Origin: Oceanospirillum sp048265165
GTDB taxonomy: Bacteria; Pseudomonadota; Gammaproteobacteria; Pseudomonadales; Halomonadaceae
NCBI RefSeq assembly: GCF_048265165.1
Contig: NZ_JBLXCD010000001.1
Span: 248,001 to 312,000, forward strand
Direction of reading: 5' to 3'
Length of the DNA: 64,000 nt
Under the pieces are notes generated by a model, which was not told the DNA's origin, made no database searches, and saw only the letters and a program-made list of their open reading frames with translations. A program made the translations under genes and the position numbers. How positions within the stretch are numbered: the first letter of the stretch is position 1; each line of letters begins with the position of its first letter. Shown here in pieces: positions 16,943 to 25,739 of the stretch.

Positions 16943-18783
16943 TGAAGGATGTAAAGATTACAGCACGGGTGACCGGCGTGCGTGACGACATTGTCACCTT
17001 GCGGCTGGAAAAGGATGAAAAGGGTAATTTCTATCCTCTGATCAAAAATGAAGTGGTTTATATTTGCCCATCTCGTGTACCACAGGATAACCGTCAGGAA
17101 TATCTGCAGGCAGAAGTCTTGCGGGTGCGTCATGGTGAGGCGGATGTCCAGGTGTTTGAAAATACCCGAGGAGTTGCCGTTGGTGACCCTATACGTCAAT
17201 CGGGCCAGATGCTCTCTGTTACTTTAGGCCCGGGTCTGTTGGGTCAGGTTTATGATGGTCTGCAGAATCCCCTTGAAATTATTGCCGGGCAGCATGGTTT
17301 CTTCCTGCCCCGGGGGCTGCAGGTTGATGGTATCGATACACAAAAACAATGGGCTTTCCAGCCGACGGTTAAAGCAGGTACCCGTCTGAAGGCTGGTGAT
17401 CCGGTGGGGCATGTGCAGGAAGGTCGTTTTAAGCACAAAATTATGGTGCCCTTTAATCAGGTTGGTGAAGTTGAAGTGACCTGGATTCAGGAAGGCACTT
17501 TTACGACCACCACGCCGATTGCTCGCTTTAAAGATTCGAAAGGTAAAGAACATGAGCTGACCATGCAGCAGAAATGGCCCGTGCGTATTCCGGTTTGCCA
17601 GCCGCTGTTAGCACAACGCTATAGTCAGCGTGAGTACCCGGAGCAGCCACTGTTAACGTCAATCCGCCTGATCGACACTTTTTTTCCTATTGCCAAAGGT
17701 GGAACAGCCTGTATTCCTGGCCCATTTGGGGCGGGGAAAACAGTTCTTCAGGGGCTGATATCCCGTTTTTCTGATGTGGATATCGTGATTATTGTTGCCT
17801 GCGGTGAGCGTGCCGGTGAAGTGGTTGAAACCATTACCGAATTCCCTGCTCTACCAGATCCTAAAGGTGGCACCTTAATGGATCGTACGATCATTATCTG
17901 TAATACCTCATCAATGCCGGTTGCTGCCCGCGAAGCATCTATTTATACCGGTATCACATTGAGTGAATATTATCGTCAGATGGGTTACAACGCTTTGCTG
18001 ATTGCCGATTCAACCTCCCGTTGGGCACAGGCGATGCGCGAAACTTCCGGGCGTCTGGAAGAGATTCCGGGTGAAGAGGCGTTCCCCGCCTACCTCGACT
18101 CCTCTGTTAAAAGTCTCTATGAACGTGCTGGCCTGATCCGGAATAACGAAGGTGAACAAGGTAGTCTGACGCTTATTGGTACGGTTTCTCCTGCGGGGGG
18201 TAACTTCGAAGAACCGGTGACACAATCTACTTTGCGTACCGTGAAAACCTTCCTGGGCCTGAGTGCAGACCGAGCCTATAAACGTGCCTACCCCGCTGTT
18301 GATCCTCTGATCTCCTGGTCCCGCTATCTTGAGCAGCTCAGTGGTTGGTATAACGAGCACCTGGATGCTCAATGGGTTGATGATGTGAAGCAGATGCAGG
18401 GACTGCTGACCCAAGGCGAAGATATTCAGCAGATGATGCAGGTGACAGGGGAAGAAGGTGTCACCTTACAGGATTTTCTGACTTATAACCGGGCGCAATG
18501 TCTGGATCAGGTTTATCTGCAGCAGGATGCTTTTGATGATGTTGATGCATCCACAGATATGTCGCGCCAGATGCGGATTTTCCGTCTATTAAAACGCTGC
18601 CTTTTTGAACACCCGAACATGGATGACAAGGATACCATCAGGGAGCATTTTACTAAGCTGGCAGGTTTTTTCCGTAATCTTAATTACAGTCATGAAGATG
18701 GGCCGGACTTTCGGCGCTACTGGAAGGAGATCCATAATTTGAATCACTTCCAACTGCTCGACGGAACTTTTGCTGAAGAATAA
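16942..18783 (+). CDS. ntpA: V-type ATPase catalytic subunit A
   Basis: 613-residue catalytic subunit, with the P-loop GPFGAGKT at residues 260-267, GERAGEVVE, LIADSTSRWAQAMRE and the A-type non-homologous insertion. It hydrolyses or makes ATP in the A3B3 head. It is the last gene of the operon, with a 1-bp overlap with DUF2764. In most bacterial V-ATPase operons A directly precedes B; here A is last and B first. Confidence 0.95.
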   Translation: MKDVKITARVTGVRDDIVTLRLEKDEKGNFYPLIKNEVVYICPSRVPQDNRQEYLQAEVLRVRHGEADVQVFENTRGVAVGDPIRQSGQMLSVTLGPGLLGQVYDGLQNPLEIIAGQHGFFLPRGLQVDGIDTQKQWAFQPTVKAGTRLKAGDPVGHVQEGRFKHKIMVPFNQVGEVEVTWIQEGTFTTTTPIARFKDSKGKEHELTMQQKWPVRIPVCQPLLAQRYSQREYPEQPLLTSIRLIDTFFPIAKGGTACIPGPFGAGKTVLQGLISRFSDVDIVIIVACGERAGEVVETITEFPALPDPKGGTLMDRTIIICNTSSMPVAAREASIYTGITLSEYYRQMGYNALLIADSTSRWAQAMRETSGRLEEIPGEEAFPAYLDSSVKSLYERAGLIRNNEGEQGSLTLIGTVSPAGGNFEEPVTQSTLRTVKTFLGLSADRAYKRAYPAVDPLISWSRYLEQLSGWYNEHLDAQWVDDVKQMQGLLTQGEDIQQMMQVTGEEGVTLQDFLTYNRAQCLDQVYLQQDAFDDVDASTDMSRQMRIFRLLKRCLFEHPNMDDKDTIREHFTKLAGFFRNLNYSHEDGPDFRRYWKEIHNLNHFQLLDGTFAEE

Positions 18784-18811
18784 TAGGTTGCGCTTGCAGC
18801 CGCGCAAAGCG

Positions 18812-18843
18812 AAACGGGAGCCCTGGTGGCTCCCGTTTTATTG
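18812..18843 (+). terminator. Rho-independent terminator of V-ATPase operon
   Basis: Perfect 11-bp stem AAACGGGAGCC (18812-18822) / GGCTCCCGTTT (18828-18838), loop CTGGT, then a T-rich tail. It also faces the convergent fhu operon. Confidence 0.9.
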
Positions 18844-18892
18844 ACAGCAGAGTAATGTATGGACAGGCAAAAAATGAATGACAGCTTGTAAA

Positions 18893-20971
18893 CTATAGTC
18901 GCTGCCGGGTCAGTAAATAGATGAAGTAACTGCCCCCAATCAGGGATGCCACGATACCGGCTGAAAGTTGAACCGGATAGAGCGCTACCCTGCCAATCCA
19001 GTCAGACAGAACCAAAAGCGACCCACCAACAATAGATGCCAGTACAATCTGAGGCAGTATTTTTTTTGCCCCCAGCAGGTAGGCCATATGTGGTGAAAGC
19101 AGCCCAACAAAAGAAACAGGCCCGATAATCGCCGTAATCATTGCACAAATACCTGCGATTAAGGTCAACAGCCAGGCTCGGGTCTTACCGATCTGAACCC
19201 CCCGCGATTGAGCGACATCATCACTGATTGCAATTAATGTTAATGCCCTATGCCATATAAGGGCTATGGCTGAGAGTATCAGTACGCCTGCTGCTAATAT
19301 TACAGCCTGCTGAGCGGAAACCTTATAAGTTGATCCTGACATCCACAACAGCAGAGAAAAAACCTCATCAGTTCCGCTGGCGAGGGTGAACTGCAGTATT
19401 GCATCCAGTAAGGCGGTAAGCGCTATACCCGTCAACACCATAATACCGGGCGAGAACGACTGTCGTTTCCCCAGAAAAAGTAACAGAGCAAGTACAGCAA
19501 GACTACCCGCAAAAGCGATAACCGGGCTGAAAACTAACCACTGTGCGCCGAATATCAGGATGAATAACACAATACTAAGTGTTGCGCCGGCAGATAAACC
19601 CAGAATATCCGGGCTGGCCAGAGGGTTACGGATCAGGCGCTGCAGTACCGTGCCGGCAACGGCCAGACCAAAACCGGCAGCAAGTGCTGCCAGAACTCGG
19701 GGCCAACGTAATTGCCAGAGATACCCTTCCGGCCAGAACCAGCCCCAGCGTACCTGTGCACCTGAATCAACCAGAACCGTCTTAGGAAAAACAAAAAAAG
19801 CCAGGCAAAGGATTAGCAGACCTGTACCGGTGGCTAGTGCCCAGCCATAAGCCGGAGATTGTGTTAATACACTGACCTGAACAGAGTTCGGACTATCATT
19901 CCGTGTAGGGGGCTGTGCAGAGGCCTCAGAAGATTTAGCTCGATTAAGGGACAAAAGAATCAGAGCCGGTGCACCGATAAGCGCTGCAGCGGCTCCACTG
20001 GGCACTACCTGTCCAAAGAAACCTGTTGCCCGAAGAGCGATAATATCGGTAAGAGTTAACAGCAGGGCGCCCAGAAGAGCGCTGACGATCATTTCCTGAC
20101 GAGATGAGTGGCCACAGAACTTCCGGGCGATCTGTGGGGTCAGCAAACCTATAAACCCGATAAGTCCAACCGCTGCAATAACGCTGGCGGTTAACCAGAG
20201 CGCTAATAACAATAACCCAATAATGACGGGGACGACTGCCAACCCTCTGCTTTGAGCACCCTGATCACCCAAGCGCATCAGCATCAGGGGGCGATGCGCA
20301 ATGGCTACTAAAATCAAAAATGGGACGAGTCTGGGTAAAAGCCATTGAACTTTACTCCAGTCTCCCTGAGCAAGATCCCCTGCTCCCCAGATAAACAGGT
20401 TGCGTACATATTGATCATTCAATAGCACAACCGCTGACGCCAGAGCGCCAAATAGTAAGGATACTGCCATACCAGCAAGAACAATGGGCAATCCGCGAAA
20501 CCCTGAATTACGGGCAACCAAAAGACTAAGGCCTGTCGCCAGAATTGCACCTGATAAAGCCCACCACTCTCGGTAATCGATAACTAAAGCCGGGAACAGT
20601 ACAGAGCCGGCAACAATACCAAGCCAGGCACCCGATGATGCCCCCAGCGTCATCGGTGATACCAGAGGGTTCTGCAGGAGTTGTTGCACCAAGCTGCCAA
20701 CCAGCCCGAGGGTTGCCCCGGCCAAAACAGCCATGATCACCCTTGGCATATGACTGTATACATACTCAAAGGCCGGGAAATCTTTGGGAGGCGTGCTGAT
20801 CCAAAGTTGCCACTGTTGCAGAAGACCGAGATCTGTTCGGGTCTGGAGGTGCCAGATCACTACGGCTGCCAATGCTAACCCGCTAAAAATCCAGACAGGG
20901 TTAACACAGGAGATGACCCATTGCTTTAGTACACCTCCTCTGCGCTCTGATTCAAGATCAACAGTGGACAT
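18893..20971 (-). CDS. fhuB: Fe(3+)-hydroxamate ABC transporter permease (fused FhuB)
   Basis: 692-residue permease made of two tandem FecCD-type halves (about 1-345 and 370-692), as in FhuB. Each half repeats the family motifs PRVIMAVLAGATLGLVG / PRVLAALAAGFGLAVAG and NPLVSPMTLGASSGA / NPLASPDILGLSAGA. About 20 transmembrane helices are expected. It imports ferric hydroxamate siderophores with FhuD and FhuC. Start overlaps the fhuD stop by 1 bp. No TonB-dependent receptor is nearby. Confidence 0.93.
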   Translation of the reverse strand: MSTVDLESERRGGVLKQWVISCVNPVWIFSGLALAAVVIWHLQTRTDLGLLQQWQLWISTPPKDFPAFEYVYSHMPRVIMAVLAGATLGLVGSLVQQLLQNPLVSPMTLGASSGAWLGIVAGSVLFPALVIDYREWWALSGAILATGLSLLVARNSGFRGLPIVLAGMAVSLLFGALASAVVLLNDQYVRNLFIWGAGDLAQGDWSKVQWLLPRLVPFLILVAIAHRPLMLMRLGDQGAQSRGLAVVPVIIGLLLLALWLTASVIAAVGLIGFIGLLTPQIARKFCGHSSRQEMIVSALLGALLLTLTDIIALRATGFFGQVVPSGAAAALIGAPALILLSLNRAKSSEASAQPPTRNDSPNSVQVSVLTQSPAYGWALATGTGLLILCLAFFVFPKTVLVDSGAQVRWGWFWPEGYLWQLRWPRVLAALAAGFGLAVAGTVLQRLIRNPLASPDILGLSAGATLSIVLFILIFGAQWLVFSPVIAFAGSLAVLALLLFLGKRQSFSPGIMVLTGIALTALLDAILQFTLASGTDEVFSLLLWMSGSTYKVSAQQAVILAAGVLILSAIALIWHRALTLIAISDDVAQSRGVQIGKTRAWLLTLIAGICAMITAIIGPVSFVGLLSPHMAYLLGAKKILPQIVLASIVGGSLLVLSDWIGRVALYPVQLSAGIVASLIGGSYFIYLLTRQRL

Positions 20972-21945
20972 CAGTGCTGATCTCCTGAAGACGCAGCGTT
21001 TAGCTCAGTGGGTAGTTTCGTGAGTGACTCAACAAAATGCTCGGCCAGATAGCCTATCGATAATGCACCGCCATAAGTCCAGGTAGGCTTAACCGGTGCG
21101 ATTCGACCCTCTGCAACCACGGGCATCATACGAAACAACGGCTGGCTGAAAAGCTGCTCTTCATGAGGAAGTGGCCGGATATACAGCAAAATTCCATCCA
21201 TATATGCCAGCTCCCGGATTGGCTTCTGCACCTGCCCCCAGGTTGAGCTTGGGATTTCAATCGCAGCATCAATACCTAAAGCTTTAAGAGCGGCCAGCGG
21301 CATTGAGTTACTACCGTAGGCTCGCACATGATTAGCATCAGAGAAACGGATGACACTGACGTTAGGTACGGCACCATTAAAATGCTGGTTAACCTCCTCT
21401 TTGAGACGTGCCAATTTTTCCTGACGCTCCATAAGCCGTTTTTCTGCTACATCCTGCTTACCTAATGCAATGGCCAGTTGTCTGAATGAGTGCTCAATGG
21501 CATCGATATTGCTATGATCAGCACGGTAATTATCAAAAAACAGCACCGGAGCTATTGGGCTTAGGCGTGCGACCATATCCTGCTGCATACTGCCAACAAC
21601 AATAAGATCCGGTTTTAGCTCAGCCAGACGTTCTATACTGGGTTCAGCTCGGGTGCCTACATCAACAACCTCGGTCGGAATTTCGGGGCGGGCAACCCAG
21701 GTTTTATAGCCATTAATATCTGCAACGCCTACAGGGGTTACCCCTAACTCAAGAACTTCTTCGGTTGAGCCCCAGTTCAGGGTGACGACACGGGTCGCCG
21801 GTTGCAGAAATTCGTGGGAGCCCAGGCTATCTTTGACCGTTGCGGCTTGGGTGATTTGAGGAAGAAGAGACACGATTACAAGTACAAGGGCGATCAAAAG
21901 CCGATAAAAAATAAGGTGTGTGTTACTAAAAGACATATCTGCCAA
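20971..21945 (-). CDS. fhuD: Siderophore periplasmic binding protein (FhuD-like)
   Basis: 324-residue class III binding protein with an N-terminal signal segment (LLIALVLVIVSLLPQITQAA). The lobes are recognisable: RVVTLNWGSTEEVLELGVTP, the glutamate-containing VGTRAEPSIERLAELKPDLIV, and the C-terminal lobe ending in GGALSIGYLAEHFVESL. It delivers ferric siderophore to FhuB. It lies 24 bp after fhuC and overlaps fhuB. Confidence 0.9.
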   Translation of the reverse strand: MADMSFSNTHLIFYRLLIALVLVIVSLLPQITQAATVKDSLGSHEFLQPATRVVTLNWGSTEEVLELGVTPVGVADINGYKTWVARPEIPTEVVDVGTRAEPSIERLAELKPDLIVVGSMQQDMVARLSPIAPVLFFDNYRADHSNIDAIEHSFRQLAIALGKQDVAEKRLMERQEKLARLKEEVNQHFNGAVPNVSVIRFSDANHVRAYGSNSMPLAALKALGIDAAIEIPSSTWGQVQKPIRELAYMDGILLYIRPLPHEEQLFSQPLFRMMPVVAEGRIAPVKPTWTYGGALSIGYLAEHFVESLTKLPTELNAASSGDQH

Positions 21946-21969
21946 TCTCTGTCATCAGATGGAACGAGG

Positions 21970-22734
21970 TTAGGCCACAACAGCAATATCATGGCCATGG
22001 GGGTGTTGAAGCGTCTGAATGGGCATATCATAAAGGGCTGTCAGGCTTTCGTTATTCATAAGAGCCTGGGGTTTATCATCAAAAATGATGACGCCTTGTT
22101 TTAATGCCAGAATCCGATCGGCAAACCTTGCTGCCAGATTAATATCATGCAATATGATCACAACACCGCGCCCTGTTGCTCGGTTAAGACGATGTAAAAG
22201 GCTCATCAGGGCATATTGATGTGAAAGATCCAGGGCTGAGGTCGGCTCATCCAGCAGCATATAGGGTGTTTGTTGGGCAAGAAGCATCGCGATCCATGCC
22301 CGCTGGCGTTCACCACCGGACATACGGTCTACGCTGCTTTGTGCATACTCATCCAGGTTTGTGTCTGAAATGGCCTGTTCAATAATTCTCTCATCATCCT
22401 GTTGCCAGCGGCCCAGAAGCCCTCGCCATGGGAAACGACCTAAGCGAACCAGTTCACGCACATTAAGGCCGTCAGCTGCAGGAAGGTGTTGTGGCAAATA
22501 TGCAATATTGCGGGCCAGTGTTTTCTGATTCATCGTTGACAATGACTGGCCATCAAAAAGAATATCCCCCTGATCCGGTACGATTTGGCGCGCTAATAGC
22601 TTCATTAACGTCGATTTACCTGAGCCGTTATGGCCCAGAATAACGGTTATCTCTTTTTCATTAAGAGCGAGGTCATCAATAGCAAGAATCGTTCGTCCCT
22701 GCCGCTCGACCTGAATACTACTGAGGTGCAACAT
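21970..22734 (-). CDS. fhuC: Siderophore ABC transporter ATP-binding protein (FhuC-like)
   Basis: 254-residue ABC ATPase with Walker A GHNGSGKST (34-42), signature MSGGERQR, Walker B YMLLDEPTSALD and H-loop ILHDIN. It powers FhuB. The family-typical LPQHLP and VRLGRFPW segments support a siderophore importer. It follows fhuF with a 71-bp gap. Confidence 0.92.
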   Translation of the reverse strand: MLHLSSIQVERQGRTILAIDDLALNEKEITVILGHNGSGKSTLMKLLARQIVPDQGDILFDGQSLSTMNQKTLARNIAYLPQHLPAADGLNVRELVRLGRFPWRGLLGRWQQDDERIIEQAISDTNLDEYAQSSVDRMSGGERQRAWIAMLLAQQTPYMLLDEPTSALDLSHQYALMSLLHRLNRATGRGVVIILHDINLAARFADRILALKQGVIIFDDKPQALMNNESLTALYDMPIQTLQHPHGHDIAVVA

Positions 22735-22805
22735 CTGAATGCCTGCGTGAAGTTTATGAATAAATAAATCTGAGGGTGCCGGAGATTAATGAATAGCCAA
22801 ACCAG

Positions 22806-23684
22806 CTAAGCCTGGCTCCAACTTTCCTGAATAAGCCTGATTCGTTCTGGTATCTTATTTTTAGGGCAACTAGCGCATACCTCACCATCTGCTTTTCGGA
22901 AATGCTGGCAGCAGCCCTTGCGGTTAAGTGCCAGTCTTTCTCCTTCCGGGAATGCATCGCTCTGAAAAGGTATGCGCATCAGGCTACTTGCTCCTTCAAG
23001 TTCCAGCGCCTGAAGCCAGTATTCGGCTAAGGCTTCAGTCTGGGTATTCAGCAGCCGTGCATACGGTTGTGTTGCCGTCGCGACAGACTGGCTGCTAAGG
23101 CTTTGCAATAGCAGAAGCGTACTTAGAACACGGTCAGCAAAGAGGCGTCGGGCAAGGTTCCTGTTGATGGGGTAATAGACACTGATATCGTTGAGGCTCT
23201 GCTCAAGAAAAGTCTTAAGATGATGAGCTGGGTCGCAGAAAATATCAGTGCTCCCTACTTGAGCCCTGACGCCTGAATAATCACTGAACGCATTTTCCCC
23301 TAGAGATAACCCGGCGGCCATCTCCCCTTGCAGCCGGATACCGATACGAGAAAAATCGGGTGCTAGGTTAAATAAAGAAACCGAAGCTAACGTTAGTATG
23401 ATGGGTTGCCAGGTCAGCATATTCCAACTCTGGGCTGCCCAATAGAAGCGCCCCGCTTCCGGGGAGGCATATTCAATAGCCTGATAAAGGCTTGTTATAA
23501 AGCTTTGATTATCTGCCCCCAGTATGTACTCATCTGCGTCAGGTTGACGAATCACAGGAGCCATGGCCGGCATATGATGTTCTATCAGGTGACACAACTC
23601 CCTGATCGCAGCCTGCGGATCGATTAGAAAGCGATCGTCACCCTCGCTCTGTAGTGTAGCTCTGCAGTTCATACATTTGCTCAA
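22806..23684 (-). CDS. fhuF: FhuF-type ferric siderophore reductase
   Basis: About 290 residues. The C-terminus has the FhuF 2Fe-2S motif Cys-Cys-x10-Cys-x2-Cys (GCCQHFRKADGEVCASCP). FhuF reduces iron from ferric hydroxamates in the cytoplasm, which fits its place ahead of fhuCDB and suggests a hydroxamate substrate. The frame begins at TTG 23684; ATG 23672 is an equally plausible start. A Fur-like box lies just upstream. Confidence 0.85.
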   Translation of the reverse strand: MSKCMNCRATLQSEGDDRFLIDPQAAIRELCHLIEHHMPAMAPVIRQPDADEYILGADNQSFITSLYQAIEYASPEAGRFYWAAQSWNMLTWQPIILTLASVSLFNLAPDFSRIGIRLQGEMAAGLSLGENAFSDYSGVRAQVGSTDIFCDPAHHLKTFLEQSLNDISVYYPINRNLARRLFADRVLSTLLLLQSLSSQSVATATQPYARLLNTQTEALAEYWLQALELEGASSLMRIPFQSDAFPEGERLALNRKGCCQHFRKADGEVCASCPKNKIPERIRLIQESWSQA

Positions 23685-23718
23685 TCAGTTCATGGCTTGC
23701 TTTGAATTGCTCAACAAA

Positions 23719-23737
23719 TGGAATGATAATCCATATC
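23719..23737. promoter_or_regulatory. Fur-like box upstream of fhuFCDB
   Basis: TGGAATGATAATCCATATC matches 14 of 19 positions of the Fur consensus, including 11 of the 13 in its right-hand part, about 35 bp upstream of the fhuF start. Iron repression of the operon is inferred. Confidence 0.55.
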
Positions 23738-23820
23738 AATACTATTTAAAAGTAGTTAGGAATCGGTCTCATTTACACTGGAGAGGTAAGGCATGCTCGA
23801 TGCAGACAAGTCTCGCTGCA

Positions 23821-24639
23821 CTATTCTTTTCCGCTGAGTCTGTGAGCTGTATCTCCGGAAGCGCCTTTGCGATATTCATCGGGAGTGATATTCATATGTT
23901 TTTTAAACATAGCTATAAAAGCAGACGATGTGCTGTATCCCAGCTCCAGAGAGATGGTTTCAACTTTTTCACCATTTTCCAGCATAGGCATAGCTCTGAC
24001 CACCCGCAGCCGTTGTCGCCATTCTGTCAGAGCGATTCCCAGATCTCGCTGGGCTTTTCTTGCCAGCGTCCTCTCTGTGGTGCCCAGCTCTTTTGCCAGT
24101 TGTTTTAAAGGCTGCTGACAGGCCGGGTTTTGTTCAAAATAATTAAGCAGCCTCATCAGCAGTGGATCTGTCGAGTGAGGCAGGTAACTGCCTGTGCTGG
24201 ATACTTCCCTTAGGCGGTCAAAAATAACATCAGTGAATCGCCGTTCCTCCGGTGTGTAGGGTGTCGTTGGGGGCGATAAGCTCAGATGGCTTAGCATTTC
24301 GCGAATTAAAGGGGTCATAATCAGCGCGCAGGGCTGTTCTGGTAACTGCCTGGCCAGGTCCGAGTCAATATAAAGCGAACAGTGCAGGGATTCATGGCGA
24401 TTAAAACCATAATGTGAGGTATTCGGGGGAAGCCAAAGAGCATAACTCGATGGCACCCGAAACAAGCTTCCCTCTGCTATTAGCTCCAGTACTCCACTGA
24501 AGGAGTAGATAAACTCTCCCCATGGGTGCTGATGTGGCGGGTAGCGCGTATCTGAGGGCATGGAGCGCTCCAGATAATAAATAGGCTCCGGTAACTGCTG
24601 AAAAACCAATGGTTTATGGATAAAGGGCTGTTTCGTCAT
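23821..24639 (-). CDS. AraC family transcriptional regulator
   Basis: 272 residues. The N-terminal cupin sensor domain has the metal-site-like HQHPWGEF motif and LWLPPNTSHY. The C-terminal double helix-turn-helix spans about 165-265 (LKQLAKELGTTERTLARKAQ, ISLELGYSTSSAFIAMFKKH, TPDEYR). It is divergent from the EamA exporter, which it probably controls. The intergenic region contains TGTCTG (24666-24671) and CAGACA (24694-24699) as an inverted repeat. The effector is unknown. Confidence 0.88.
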   Translation of the reverse strand: MTKQPFIHKPLVFQQLPEPIYYLERSMPSDTRYPPHQHPWGEFIYSFSGVLELIAEGSLFRVPSSYALWLPPNTSHYGFNRHESLHCSLYIDSDLARQLPEQPCALIMTPLIREMLSHLSLSPPTTPYTPEERRFTDVIFDRLREVSSTGSYLPHSTDPLLMRLLNYFEQNPACQQPLKQLAKELGTTERTLARKAQRDLGIALTEWRQRLRVVRAMPMLENGEKVETISLELGYSTSSAFIAMFKKHMNITPDEYRKGASGDTAHRLSGKE

Positions 24640-24787
24640 AAGGGTGACTGTTCCGCATTACTGAATGTCTGTTTTGAGCTATATGAATTCTATCAGACAC
24701 AAGATAATGCAGACCCGCTTTGAGGATCTACTCTTTATTATCCGAAGGTTCCGAGCTTTTGTTTCCCTTTTTAACTGAGAGAATAGT

Positions 24788-25729
24788 ATGGGTACACGTA
24801 AGACGATGGATCTGTTTGCCTTTATTCTTATGACTGTCTTTTGCCTGGTAATGGCATTTCAGCAGGTATTACTTAAATCGGTATCATCGGATCTGGCACC
24901 TGTGTTTCAAATTGCTCTCAGGTCAGGTATTGGTGCGATTCTGATCGGTATGGTGATGATTTATCAGCGGCAAGGTTTCAGTCTTGCACCTGAGAATCGT
25001 ATACCGGCCCTTGCAATTGGTGCTCTTTTCGCCTTTGAGTACCTTTTCCTGGGGGAAGCGTTGAACTACACATCGGCAGGTCACGCGGCAGTATTCCTGT
25101 ACACCTCCCCTATCTTTGCGGCCATTGGTTTGCACTGGAAAGTGGCGGGTGAGCATATGACACCCCTGCAGTGGTTGGGGATTTTTATGGCATTTGTTGG
25201 CATCGTGATCTCTTTCCTGGGCCAGGAAGACAACCTTGAGGTCAGCCAGTCAGTACTGTTTGGTGACTTTTTAGCGCTTTGCGGTGGTGCTGCATGGGGG
25301 GCAACAACGGTGGTGGTCCGTGCAACGGGCTTATCTCATCTCCCAGCAAAAGAAACTCTGCTTTATCAGCTTGTGGGGGCCTTCGTTATTTTGCTTGTTT
25401 GGGCCATTTATGCCGATCAGGCGTACTTCAACCCAACAACCGAGGCGCTTTTCAGTCTTGCCTTTCATGGCATTATTGTTGCCTTCTTTAGTTTTCTGCT
25501 TTGGTTCTGGTTACTGACCCAGTACAAGGCTTCTCAGTTAGGTACCTTTTCTTTTCTGACACCCTTATTTGGTGTTTTGCTGGGGGCCTGGCTGCTGGAC
25601 GAAACCATTGAAGCCAGCTTTATAATTGGGGCTGTACTGATTATTGCCGGTATTTTGTTGGTCAATGCATCGGGGTTGCTGGCCCGATTGACCCGGCGAA
25701 AGGATCAGCCTGCCCGGCTCAGTGACTGA
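24788..25729 (+). CDS. EamA/DMT family transporter
   Basis: 313-residue inner-membrane protein with ten predicted helices in two EamA repeats (FAFEYLFLGEALNYTSAGHA in the first, FLTPLFGVLLGAWLLDE in the second). Members export amino acids, metabolites or drugs; the substrate is not evident. The start at 24788 has GAGAGAA upstream. It diverges from the AraC gene and converges with the MocR gene 10 bp downstream. Confidence 0.9.
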   Translation: MGTRKTMDLFAFILMTVFCLVMAFQQVLLKSVSSDLAPVFQIALRSGIGAILIGMVMIYQRQGFSLAPENRIPALAIGALFAFEYLFLGEALNYTSAGHAAVFLYTSPIFAAIGLHWKVAGEHMTPLQWLGIFMAFVGIVISFLGQEDNLEVSQSVLFGDFLALCGGAAWGATTVVVRATGLSHLPAKETLLYQLVGAFVILLVWAIYADQAYFNPTTEALFSLAFHGIIVAFFSFLLWFWLLTQYKASQLGTFSFLTPLFGVLLGAWLLDETIEASFIIGAVLIIAGILLVNASGLLARLTRRKDQPARLSD

Positions 25730-25739
25730 ATAAGTGACT

